Shown here: positions 7,359 to 15,173 of the stretch, in pieces
How positions within the stretch are numbered: the stretch's first letter is position 1
Layout of the letters: the number at the start of each line of letters is the position of its first letter
Assembly: GCA_003554445.1 (NCBI GenBank)
Contig: PWGJ01000004.1
Coordinates: 1-33,900 of the forward strand
Source of the DNA: Candidatus Nealsoniibacteriota bacterium
Lineage (GTDB): Bacteria; Patescibacteriota; Minisyncoccia; Minisyncoccales; PWPS01
Direction: 5' to 3'
DNA: 33,900 nt
Program-made: the position numbers and the translations under genes
The notes under the pieces: model-generated
Told to the model about the DNA's origin: nothing
Databases searched by the model: none
What the model saw: the letters and a program-made list of their open reading frames with translations, nothing else

Positions 7359-8492
7359 TTACTGCATTAAAAATTCTTTAATATAGGCGGCTAAAATCCT
7401 TCCCGCCTCGGGCTTCGAGAAATTTTCGGTACTATCCTTCATTTTCTCAATATCCGATGTAGAAGAAAACAGAGCCCTTATTCTTTCTAGAAAGAAATGG
7501 GGGGTCAAATTTTCTTCTTCCATAACCATTGCGGCTCCTGTTCGAGCTATTCGATAAGCATTCTCCGCTTGATGATTCTGCGCTGCTTCGGGTAATGGTA
7601 TTAATATACTCGGCTTTTCATTTGCTACGATTTCAAATATTGACCCGGCACCGGCTCTGGAGATTATCAAAGTTGCAGCACTGTAGGCATCCTTCAATTG
7701 ATTTTCATCAAAAAAGGCATAAGGATGATAAAAATCTTTTAACCTCTCCGGTAGAAATGCATCCGTTTCCTCCCTTATTTTTTTGATATTATCTCTCCCA
7801 CACTGATGAATTATTTCAAAATCTTCCAAAAGCTGAGTTAATACCGCTAAAATAGTGTTATTTATTCTTTCCGATCCTTGAGATCCCCCCATTACTAATA
7901 ATACCGGCTTTTCATAAGTTAAATTAAATCTCCTTTTTGCTTCTTCCCTGTCTCCGTCCAAAACTTCTTGACGAATCGGATTACCGATGACAAACTTTTT
8001 TCCGATATTAATTCCCTCCGTATCTTGAAAAGAAACAAACACTTCCATAGCGAACTTGGAGACTATTTTATTTGCCAGCCCGGGAGCTGCATCAGATTCA
8101 TGAAGTATAATCGGTATCCTTAATATTGAAGCGGCTATTGCAACGGGAACGGATCCGTAACCACCTTTGGAAAAAACCAAATCGGGAGAAATAATAAAAA
8201 GATAAGCAATCGATTGAATAATTCCTACCGGAATTTTAATCATATCAATTATGTTCAAAGCTATCGATAACGGATCAACATATCGCCTTAACTTTCCCGC
8301 AAAGATATATTTTGTTTTTAATCCTTCCTGAGTAAAATTAAAATCGGGAATATTATCCTTCGGAGCCATGTAGTACATCTTTAATCTTTCATCCCCGGGG
8401 AATTCTTTTTTAAGGTTTCTGATTACGGCAACCAAAGGAAATACATGCCCCCCTGTTCCACCGCCCGTAAATATAATCTTTTTCTCTTTCAT
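7359..8492 (-). CDS. murG: UDP-N-acetylglucosamine--N-acetylmuramyl-(pentapeptide) pyrophosphoryl-undecaprenol GlcNAc transferase
   Basis: Adds GlcNAc to lipid I to make lipid II on the inner face of the membrane. The 377-aa GT28 protein begins IIFTGGGTGGHVFPLVAV, the glycine-rich acceptor-binding loop of MurG. It continues with the first-domain segment DLVFSKGGYGSVPVAIAA, the HESDAAPGLAN block, VMGGSQGSERIN in the linker, and the donor-site segment ISRAGAGSIFEI with PLPEAAQNHQAENA. Only 7 nt separate it from ftsW. The order mraY-murD-ftsW-murG is the classical dcw order; murC is missing here and lies at 17292-18593. Confidence 0.96.
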   Translation of the reverse strand: MKEKKIIFTGGGTGGHVFPLVAVIRNLKKEFPGDERLKMYYMAPKDNIPDFNFTQEGLKTKYIFAGKLRRYVDPLSIALNIIDMIKIPVGIIQSIAYLFIISPDLVFSKGGYGSVPVAIAASILRIPIILHESDAAPGLANKIVSKFAMEVFVSFQDTEGINIGKKFVIGNPIRQEVLDGDREEAKRRFNLTYEKPVLLVMGGSQGSERINNTILAVLTQLLEDFEIIHQCGRDNIKKIREETDAFLPERLKDFYHPYAFFDENQLKDAYSAATLIISRAGAGSIFEIVANEKPSILIPLPEAAQNHQAENAYRIARTGAAMVMEEENLTPHFFLERIRALFSSTSDIEKMKDSTENFSKPEAGRILAAYIKEFLMQ

Positions 8493-8499
8493 TTTTTTA

Positions 8500-9615
8500 T
8501 TATGATTTAGATATATTAAGCAAAATACCGACAGCCGCCAATTCGGCTATAAAATGAGCCCTCCCATGACTTACAAAAGGAAGCGGAATTCCCGTCACCG
8601 GCAAAATTCCCACCATTGATCCTATATGGACAAATGCCTGGAAAAATATCCAAAAACTAATTCCGACAGCCATTAAACTGAAAAAACTATCTTTGTTTCT
8701 TTTTGCAATTTTAACACCTCGCCATGCGAATATCAAAAAAAGTAAAATTAGAAGTAAACTTCCAATAAACCCGGCCTCCTCCGCATAGGCAGCAAAAATG
8801 GAATCACTCATTGCAAAGGGAAGAAATCCGTATTTTTGGTGACCTACACCGAATCCCAAACCGAAAAGCCCTCCCGAGCCTATAGCCAGGAGAGCCTGCT
8901 GAGCTTGATAAGAGACTCCTTCCGGATCCGTTATCGAACCCAATAAATCCTTCACTCTTTCTAATCTGTAAGGAAAAAGAGCGATAAAAGACGCAAGCCC
9001 GGCAACTCCCCCTATAATCAGTAATAAAATATGACTAAGTGGTGTTCTGTAGGTGAAATACATCATAAAACCACTTGCCATTATAACTATTAATGTACTC
9101 AAATCCCTCTGCAATAAGATTAATCCACTTATTAAAACACAAACTGCACCGAAAGCTAATAATGTTTCCGAAAAAAGACGATTATCATCTTTTACCGTTC
9201 TGTTTGAAAGCCAGCTGGCCAAATATATTATAAAGGTTAATTTTAAAAATTCACTCGGTTGAAAAGATATTCCCCCGATTGAAAGCCATCTGGTAGCTCC
9301 TCTTATCGTTTGACCTAGTCCGGGAATAAAAACCATAGTCACCACTATGAGATTAATCACCAAAGCAACCGGAGCCCATTTTTTAATGTGTTCCAACTTA
9401 GCTTTATATAACAAAAATCCAATTAGAAGACCGGGAAGAACCCCCAACACGAACTGTCGAAATAAAAAATATCCTAAATTTAGTTCTTCAAAGCTTTCCG
9501 TAATTTCGGCCATCCTGGCCATTGAGACACTGGTAAAGATTATAAACCCCAAAAGAACGATCAAACAAGTCGTTACCAATAAAATTATATCCGGGTTTTC
9601 TCTATTGTTTACCAT
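8500..9615 (-). CDS. ftsW: FtsW/RodA-family peptidoglycan glycosyltransferase
   Basis: Polymerises lipid II into glycan strands, most likely at the division septum given its place in the dcw cluster. The 371-aa SEDS protein has about ten membrane segments and the family blocks FQPSEFLKLTFI, AIGSGGLFGLGFG and LPFAMSDSIFA, the last keeping the conserved catalytic-region Asp. The C-terminal block reads IPLPFVSHGRAH where most relatives have a PLPFxSYGGS-like motif; the YGG to HGR change is unusual, and the codons around it look intact. The start overlaps the murD stop by 14 bp. RodA is an alternative name, but context favours FtsW. Confidence 0.92.
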   Translation of the reverse strand: MVNNRENPDIILLVTTCLIVLLGFIIFTSVSMARMAEITESFEELNLGYFLFRQFVLGVLPGLLIGFLLYKAKLEHIKKWAPVALVINLIVVTMVFIPGLGQTIRGATRWLSIGGISFQPSEFLKLTFIIYLASWLSNRTVKDDNRLFSETLLAFGAVCVLISGLILLQRDLSTLIVIMASGFMMYFTYRTPLSHILLLIIGGVAGLASFIALFPYRLERVKDLLGSITDPEGVSYQAQQALLAIGSGGLFGLGFGVGHQKYGFLPFAMSDSIFAAYAEEAGFIGSLLLILLFLIFAWRGVKIAKRNKDSFFSLMAVGISFWIFFQAFVHIGSMVGILPVTGIPLPFVSHGRAHFIAELAAVGILLNISKS

Positions 9616-10840
9616 ACTTTTTCACATATTTTTTGAATTGATCACCTCTATCCTTGTAGCTTGAAAACATATTGAAGCTGGAAGATGCAGGAGAAAGAAG
9701 GCAGCTTCCGGATGATATATTTTCATAAACATTTAACACAGCGTCATTCATACTGTCAGCATAGATTATTTTTGGTGGATTTTTTGTTATCTTCCTTAGT
9801 TTTTTCTCTACATACTTGCCGGTTTCAGGAAAGAGCACAAGCAGCTCAAGCCCACTCTCAGCAATTTCTTCAGCTAAAACGTCATAGTCTCCACCCTTGT
9901 CAACTCCCCCGGTTATTAAAGCCTTCAACGCTTTAGTGTTTTTAACCGCTTGTGCTGCCGCTTCCGGAATTGTGGCGGCCGAATCATTAAAAAACTTTAT
10001 CTCTCTAAACTCCCCTACCAATTCCATACGATGCGGCAAAAAGGAGCTTTTTTTAATCACCTTTCGAGCTTTTTTTTCGGAAACACCGAAGAGTTTTACA
10101 GTTTTTAAAATCGGCTCCAGATAAACTGCTGAGTTTTTTATTCTTCTCTCGGGATTGAAAGCTATCTTATCAGCTTTAGAGCTTTTAATCATCTCCAAAA
10201 TTATTGGATCTTTTTCGTTGTAGATCAATTTATCACCTGTTTTTTGAAATTTTAGAATGTTCTTTTTCGAATCTCTGTATCTCTTAAAGTTTTTATGTTG
10301 ATCCAAGTGATCTTTGAAAATATTAAGGATAAGAGCAATTCCGGGGCTTGTTTTAGTGGTTTGTAGTTGAAAGCTGGATAACTCATATATAAAAATTCCG
10401 CTCTTCTCTAAAAAATTCAATACCGGCTCCCCTATGTTTCCCAGAAGATACACATCTTTACGCTCTTTTTTTAATATATTATGTATTAAAAGAGATGTTG
10501 TACTCTTCCCTTTAGTCCCCGTAACTCCTATAACGCTGTCTCTTTTCTCTTTTAAAAAAATATCGGTCTGGCTGGTAATTACTCTATTATCTGAAAATTT
10601 TTCAATTAAAGAGAAAGGAATCCCCGGAGACTTGATTATAACCTCATAATCCTTAATTGAATCCAAATATCCTTCACCAAAATAAGTTTCTACATTTTTT
10701 TGAGCCACCTCTTTTTTCTTTCTGTCCGCAATCCCTATTTTTTTATTCGGGAATCTTCTTTTAAAAAACTCAAGGGTGTCCCTCCCTTCTCTCCCGAAAC
10801 CGAGTATCAGTATCTTCTTTTCTTTAAGCTGATCAATCAT
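9602..10840 (-). CDS. murD: UDP-N-acetylmuramoyl-L-alanine--D-glutamate ligase
   Basis: Cytoplasmic Mur ligase adding D-Glu to UDP-MurNAc-L-Ala in peptidoglycan precursor synthesis. The 412-aa protein shows the N-terminal Rossmann motif ILILGFGREGRDTLEF, the ATP-binding P-loop GVTGTKGKSTTS, NIFKDHLDQHKN in the central domain, and the C-terminal block FFNDSAATIPEAAAQA with ITGGVDKGGDY, characteristic of MurD rather than MurC, MurE or MurF. It is somewhat shorter than the usual 440-450 aa. It starts 3 nt after mraY and overlaps ftsW by 14 bp. Confidence 0.95.
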   Translation of the reverse strand: MIDQLKEKKILILGFGREGRDTLEFFKRRFPNKKIGIADRKKKEVAQKNVETYFGEGYLDSIKDYEVIIKSPGIPFSLIEKFSDNRVITSQTDIFLKEKRDSVIGVTGTKGKSTTSLLIHNILKKERKDVYLLGNIGEPVLNFLEKSGIFIYELSSFQLQTTKTSPGIALILNIFKDHLDQHKNFKRYRDSKKNILKFQKTGDKLIYNEKDPIILEMIKSSKADKIAFNPERRIKNSAVYLEPILKTVKLFGVSEKKARKVIKKSSFLPHRMELVGEFREIKFFNDSAATIPEAAAQAVKNTKALKALITGGVDKGGDYDVLAEEIAESGLELLVLFPETGKYVEKKLRKITKNPPKIIYADSMNDAVLNVYENISSGSCLLSPASSSFNMFSSYKDRGDQFKKYVKKYGKQ

Positions 10841-10843
10841 AAT

Positions 10844-11944
10844 TTAACCCATTAATCTTATAACTACTCCTATTATTGCTGCAAAAACACCTATAATCCA
10901 AAAACGCATGGTTACTTTATAAGAAGGCCAACCCTTTCCTTCGAAATGGTGGTGTATGGGTGCGGCAATAAAGATTTTTTTCTTTAAGAATTTTTTGGAT
11001 AAAAGTTGTAAGATTACAGATCCGGATTCAATAACCAAAAGTATCGCTATTATCGGTAAAACGATAACCGAATCGGTTAAAAATGCAATAACGGTCAATG
11101 TCGTAGTAAGTCCCAATATTCCGGTTTCCCCCATGTAAAATCGTGCCGGAGGAATATTAAACCATAAAAAGGCCAGCATACTCCCTACTAAAACCAAACA
11201 AAACGCAGCTAAATTAATCATCCCCGACTCAATCGCAATAATTGTGAAGGCAGTAAATATGGCCGCAAAAGCTCCTCCCGATAGACCATCGAGGCCATCT
11301 ATAACACTACCGCTGTATGTAGCCAGCATAACAATTATAAAAAACGGTATGAATAAAATTCCCAAATAAAATTGTCCCACTCCGGGAATAAATATACTAT
11401 CTTGGCCGAGACGAAAATAAAACCACCAGCTTCCAATTATTCCAATTAGAGACACTAAAAAAATTCTATATTTAAGAGATAGACCACCTCCGATATATCT
11501 TTTCATCTTGCGAAACATAAATTTAAGAAATCCATTCTCCGGCTTTTCTATAATCTGCAAAATATCATCCGTAAGTCCGATTATTGACGCTGCAACCAAT
11601 GTGAATAAAGGGAGCCATGTCTGATTTCGACTTAAAAAATTAAGTTTTTCAATCCAGAAGTTATCCGACAAAAAAGTAAGTCCGTAAAAAAAGAATATTA
11701 AAATCAATGGAGGTATCCAAACCAAAAGACCGCCCAGTCTGGGCACACTCGTCTCTTTTTCAGAGTGATGTTTTTTAAAAACTTTCAGCTCTTTCCCGTC
11801 TATCCCTTTTTCTCTAACCTTATTCTTCCAGAGTTCATTTTTATACATGAAATGAGTTAAGGCGGGCGTGACGAGAAAAGTAAAAACAAATGAAATAACC
11901 CCCAAAACAAAAACCTTTGTAATATTTACTACTGCCGGATCCAT
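10844..11944 (-). CDS. mraY: Phospho-N-acetylmuramoyl-pentapeptide-transferase
   Basis: Transfers phospho-MurNAc-pentapeptide to undecaprenyl phosphate, making lipid I. The 366-aa polytopic protein has the expected ten or so membrane helices and the family motifs: the Asp pair Asp126-Asp127 (GLTDDILQ), VIDGLDGLSGG (about 215-224), FYMGETG (269-275) and API followed by HHHFE near the C-terminus. The third acidic catalytic position, Asp in MGDTG of most MraY enzymes (Asp265 in Aquifex), is Glu273 here. From memory this Glu variant occurs in other Parcubacteria, so it may be a lineage trait rather than a defect. The gene sits 12 nt after dacA. Confidence 0.94.
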   Translation of the reverse strand: MDPAVVNITKVFVLGVISFVFTFLVTPALTHFMYKNELWKNKVREKGIDGKELKVFKKHHSEKETSVPRLGGLLVWIPPLILIFFFYGLTFLSDNFWIEKLNFLSRNQTWLPLFTLVAASIIGLTDDILQIIEKPENGFLKFMFRKMKRYIGGGLSLKYRIFLVSLIGIIGSWWFYFRLGQDSIFIPGVGQFYLGILFIPFFIIVMLATYSGSVIDGLDGLSGGAFAAIFTAFTIIAIESGMINLAAFCLVLVGSMLAFLWFNIPPARFYMGETGILGLTTTLTVIAFLTDSVIVLPIIAILLVIESGSVILQLLSKKFLKKKIFIAAPIHHHFEGKGWPSYKVTMRFWIIGVFAAIIGVVIRLMG

Positions 11945-11956
11945 AAATTATATTTT

Positions 11957-12952
11957 TTATATTTCATAAGCTTGATAAACCCAATCGATAAGCGCTTCCA
12001 TCTCTTCGAATCTTTCATTTCTTCCATCGGCACCCAAAATAATATTTACCACATAACCGTCATCAGTTTCCAGAACCATCACCAAACATCCCATCGCTCG
12101 ATAAGTAAAACCGGTCTTTCCCCCTATAATGTCTTCGTACCAATCCGGCTTTTCAGAAAAATAAGTTCCATCCAAGAATTTGTTAGTGGTATCGACTTGA
12201 TAATACAAATCGGATCGATGAGAAGAAATTCGGTAATTCGGCTTTTGCATAATTTTCCAAAATTCCGGTATCTCCAAAAGCTCCTCAATTAATTTCGCTG
12301 TGTCTCTTGCGGTAGATAAATTAACTCCGCGCACGGTGTCAAGCCCACTGGGATTATGATAAACAGTTCTATTCATTCCCAAATAATCAGCTTTTTCATT
12401 CATGAGTGAAATGAAATCATCAAAGTCAAGATCATCTGGTGCGGTTGCTGCCGCATACGCTCCACTATTATTCGATTCCAGTAATAACGGATAAAGAACT
12501 TCGCCGTAAGTGGTGTCCGTAAATACACGTAAATCATTCAAATGCTCATTAGTAAAAAATTCCGAATCGGGAATACCGATCGACTCATCAAGATCATAGT
12601 TTTCATAAACTACCAAAGCAGTCATCAATTTAGTTATACTTGCAACCGGAAGTCGTTTATTTCTATTTCTGCTGAAGAGTACCTGTTTTTCACCATCACT
12701 AAAATAGACTGAATAAGCAGCTTCCGCCTCAATTTCAGGAATTTCAACCCCTCTGTTTCTTGATAATATTAAATTTTCATCAATACCGATTGATGAATTA
12801 TTGTCTTTATCTGGATCTCTCTCACGAATTATGGGGTCTTCATTCTTTTCCGGGTTTTCTGAACTAGCAACATAGTAACCACTAGCAAAAACCAAAACCA
12901 AAACCGAAATAAAAATTATTGCTTTTTTACTCTTCATCATCTTCCAAAACAT
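11957..12952 (-). CDS. dacA: D-alanyl-D-alanine carboxypeptidase (peptidase S11, DacA type)
   Basis: Trims the terminal D-Ala from peptidoglycan pentapeptides in the envelope. The 331-aa protein has an N-terminal signal anchor (about residues 9-29) and an acidic linker. All three penicillin-binding motifs are present: SITK (Ser105-Lys108), SNN (160-162) and KTG (279-281). The DacB2/PBP5 C-terminal beta domain is absent, so it is the short single-domain form. The start is ambiguous: the ATG at 12952 overlaps aspS by 26 bp, while in-frame ATGs at 12940 and 12937 would shorten the overlap. Placement between aspS and mraY ties it to the wall-synthesis unit. Confidence 0.92.
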   Translation of the reverse strand: MFWKMMKSKKAIIFISVLVLVFASGYYVASSENPEKNEDPIIRERDPDKDNNSSIGIDENLILSRNRGVEIPEIEAEAAYSVYFSDGEKQVLFSRNRNKRLPVASITKLMTALVVYENYDLDESIGIPDSEFFTNEHLNDLRVFTDTTYGEVLYPLLLESNNSGAYAAATAPDDLDFDDFISLMNEKADYLGMNRTVYHNPSGLDTVRGVNLSTARDTAKLIEELLEIPEFWKIMQKPNYRISSHRSDLYYQVDTTNKFLDGTYFSEKPDWYEDIIGGKTGFTYRAMGCLVMVLETDDGYVVNIILGADGRNERFEEMEALIDWVYQAYEI

Positions 12953-14303
12953 TGATATGTAATTCTTTTAACTGATCTTTTTCTATATTTTTGGATGGAG
13001 TACCCATCATAAGACCTCTTCCGTCACCCGTTTTCGGGAATGCCATCACCTCTCTTATATTCTCCTCATCCAGTAAAACCATTAAAAATCTTTCAAATCC
13101 GAAAGCTATTCCTCCGTGAGGTGGAACTCCGTATTTGAAAGCGTCCAGCAGATGTCCGAATTTTGCCCTTATCTCCTCTTTTTCATGTCCCAGAACTTCA
13201 AAAACAGCTTCCAATATATCCGGGTCATGTGATCTTATACTCCCCCCACCTATCTCCTCACCATTCAAAACCAAATCATACTGAAATGCTGAGATTTTTT
13301 CAGGATTCTTCTTTATTTCATCAATTGATGCATCCGGCTTTGTGAAAGGATGGTGTTCAGCTCTAAAGCCTTTCTCAAATTTTTCAAACATCGGGAAATC
13401 AACCACAAAAGCGAAGGCTAATTCATCTTCATTATCTCTCAAGTCAGGGCGATCACTACCCCATTTTTTCATAGCCTTTTCATGGCTGATTCTCGGAAAC
13501 GGTTTTTCTTTTATTTTTTTATCCGGGAAAACCTCTTCAACAACTTTTATGAACATCTCCTCGACCAGATCCAAAACATCTTCACGTTCAACAAAGGACA
13601 TCTCCATATCAAGTTGGGTAAATTCGGCCTGCCGATCCGCTCTTATATCTTCATCCCTGAAGCAGCGAGCAAATTGAAAATATCTCTCCACTCCTCCCAC
13701 CATTAATAATTGTTTGTATTGCTGTGGGCTTTGAGGTAATGCGTAAAAAGCACCCGGTTGTTTTCTTGAGGGAACTAAAAAGTCTCTGGCTCCCTCCGGA
13801 GTTGATTTGGTAAGATTTGGAGTTTCAACCTCGATAAATCCTTTTTTAGTTAAAAATTTACGAAAAAAATGAGCGGCCTCATGTCTTTTTCTTAAATTTC
13901 TCTGCATTCTTCTTCTGCGTATATCAATGTAACGATACTTCATTCTCACCTCTTCATTGATCTCCTTCCCATCTCCGGCAACATGAAGTGGAGGTGTCTC
14001 CGCTTGATTTAAGATTTTTATAGCTTCCGCTTTCATCTCTACCTTTCCGGTAACTATTTCTTGATTTATCATATTTTCAGGCCTTTCTTTTACTTCACCA
14101 ACAACTTCAACTACCCACTCCCCTCTTAAATCTTCCGCATTATTGATCTCTTTAGGATTGACAACAATTTGCAAAACACCGGATCTATCTCTTAAATCCA
14201 AAAATAATATTTTGCCGTGAGCTCTTATTGAATCAACCCACCCACAAACCGAAACTTTCTCACCTACCTTTTTTACCGTATCTTCATTTAATATTCTTTT
14301 CAT
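12927..14303 (-). CDS. aspS: Aspartate--tRNA ligase lacking the GAD insertion domain
   Basis: Charges tRNA-Asp (and possibly tRNA-Asn, which cannot be told here). The N-terminal OB-fold (about 1-105, VCGWVDSIRAHGKILFLDLR) and the class II catalytic core are of bacterial type: YRYIDIRR, TKSTPEGARDFLVPS, QSPQQYKQLLM, FRDEDIRADRQAEFTQLD, and motif 3 GFERFLMVLL. The protein is 458 aa, while bacterial AspRS is usually about 580-600. The missing part is exactly the GAD insertion: GSDRPDLRDNEDE (about 272-284) runs directly into FAFVVDFPMFE (about 288-297). The catalytic core is otherwise intact, so it should be active. It starts 2 nt after the receiver gene. Confidence 0.95.
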   Translation of the reverse strand: MKRILNEDTVKKVGEKVSVCGWVDSIRAHGKILFLDLRDRSGVLQIVVNPKEINNAEDLRGEWVVEVVGEVKERPENMINQEIVTGKVEMKAEAIKILNQAETPPLHVAGDGKEINEEVRMKYRYIDIRRRRMQRNLRKRHEAAHFFRKFLTKKGFIEVETPNLTKSTPEGARDFLVPSRKQPGAFYALPQSPQQYKQLLMVGGVERYFQFARCFRDEDIRADRQAEFTQLDMEMSFVEREDVLDLVEEMFIKVVEEVFPDKKIKEKPFPRISHEKAMKKWGSDRPDLRDNEDELAFAFVVDFPMFEKFEKGFRAEHHPFTKPDASIDEIKKNPEKISAFQYDLVLNGEEIGGGSIRSHDPDILEAVFEVLGHEKEEIRAKFGHLLDAFKYGVPPHGGIAFGFERFLMVLLDEENIREVMAFPKTGDGRGLMMGTPSKNIEKDQLKELHINVLEDDEE

Positions 14304-14305
14304 CT

Positions 14306-14677
14306 TTATTTTTTTAAATATTTAGTTGATTTTTCAAGTATTTCTTTTGGAGTATTTTCAGTTTTAATTAAATACTCTTTTGCATCAAGATTGAAGGCTT
14401 CTTTTTTTGATTCCTGATCATCATAATTTGAAAAAGCGACAACCGGAGTTTCCGCTATATCCGAATCGAGCTTTCTTAATTTGATTAAAAACGATATACC
14501 CGTTTCACCCGGAAGTAAAATATCCAATAAAATTAAATCCGGATTTTTGGTTTTAGTTTTTTCCAGAGCCTCATCAACTCCGTTGGCTAAAAAAACATCA
14601 AAGCCTTCTTGGCTGAAGGCTTCTTTATACATTTGCGCAAGAGTTTTTTCATCTTCAACTATAAGTACTTTTGACAT
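14306..14677 (-). CDS. Stand-alone response-regulator receiver domain (CheY-like)
   Basis: A 123-aa single-domain phosphoacceptor. It has the acidic cluster Glu8-Asp9, the phosphorylation site Asp52 (LILLDILLP), the switch residue Ser83 (VAFSNYD) and Lys105 (YLIK), so all receiver-domain catalytic positions are filled. There is no output domain, so it must act by protein contact. It is the first gene of the aspS-dacA-mraY-murD-ftsW-murG-gltX unit and is followed by aspS after 2 nt. A link to wall synthesis or growth control is suggested only by position. No histidine kinase is in the window. Confidence 0.88.
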   Translation of the reverse strand: MSKVLIVEDEKTLAQMYKEAFSQEGFDVFLANGVDEALEKTKTKNPDLILLDILLPGETGISFLIKLRKLDSDIAETPVVAFSNYDDQESKKEAFNLDAKEYLIKTENTPKEILEKSTKYLKK

Positions 14678-14701
14678 GTTTAATAAATTTTATTTTGATT
14701 A

Positions 14702-14730
14702 ATTATACTAAAATTAACTAAAAATTACAA
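14702..14730 (-). promoter_or_regulatory. Promoter of the receiver/aspS/cell-wall operon
   Basis: On the minus strand TTGTAA (14730-14725), a 17-nt spacer and a perfect TATAAT (14707-14702) precede the receiver ATG at 14677. The 5' leader would be about 15-20 nt with no Shine-Dalgarno site. It begins immediately beyond the terminator of the upstream gene. Confidence 0.6.
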
Positions 14731-14758
14731 AAAAATAGAGCACCTATACAAGGTGCTC
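14729..14758 (-). terminator. Intrinsic terminator of the 125-aa gene
   Basis: Perfect 8-bp stem GAGCACCT/AGGTGCTC (14738-14745 and 14751-14758) with a 5-nt loop. On the minus strand it is followed by an A followed by seven Ts. The TAG stop codon of the upstream gene (14746-14744) lies at the top of this hairpin. Confidence 0.85.
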
Positions 14759-15121
14759 CTTTTTGATCGATTGTTCAGCGAGAAAAATAGATAGGTAAAC
14801 TGCTTCTTTCTGTAATTTTACCGGACCTCTGTCTATCTTTGTAGGTCTAACAACCCAAACTGCCGTGGGAAGATGTAAAGAAACCTTCCATTCTACTTCT
14901 GCAAATCTATTATACCTTTCAAGATAAGGGGTCAACTTTTCCACATCCTCTGAGCAGATATAAATCCAAGGAAAATTATATCTCGATTCATCCATATGTC
15001 CTTGACAACTGGATCTGGTCCTTACTCCCAAAAAATTTAAAGTAAATACCAGACAACTTATGCCTCTATCCAGACCGATCACCTCACGACATCCGAAATT
15101 AAAAAGATGGCATCTATCCAT
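14744..15121 (-). CDS. Conserved-looking hypothetical protein with Cys/His residues
   Basis: A 125-aa soluble protein of unknown function. The most distinctive part is LNFLGVRTRSSCQGHMDE (about residues 29-46) followed by FPWIYI. Short proteins with an 'SSCxGH' block before an 'FPW' block recur among bacterial hypotheticals as I recall, but no activity is known to me. Cys and His residues (Cys4, Cys11, Cys39, His42) might bind metal; this is inference. The start is well fixed by a strong Shine-Dalgarno stretch (AAGGAGGGGAGG, minus 15136-15125) just before the ATG. It is a monocistronic unit with its own promoter and terminator. Confidence 0.75.
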   Translation of the reverse strand: MDRCHLFNFGCREVIGLDRGISCLVFTLNFLGVRTRSSCQGHMDESRYNFPWIYICSEDVEKLTPYLERYNRFAEVEWKVSLHLPTAVWVVRPTKIDRGPVKLQKEAVYLSIFLAEQSIKKEHLV

Positions 15122-15144
15122 TAGCCTCCCCTCCTTATAACATT

Positions 15145-15172
15145 AATGTAGCACAATAATAGAAGTAATCAA
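15145..15172 (-). promoter_or_regulatory. Candidate promoter of the 125-aa gene
   Basis: Minus-strand TTGATT (15172-15167), a 16-nt spacer and TACATT (15150-15145). It lies in the 52-bp gap after tig, upstream of a strong Shine-Dalgarno site. Confidence 0.4.
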
Positions 15173-15173
15173 G

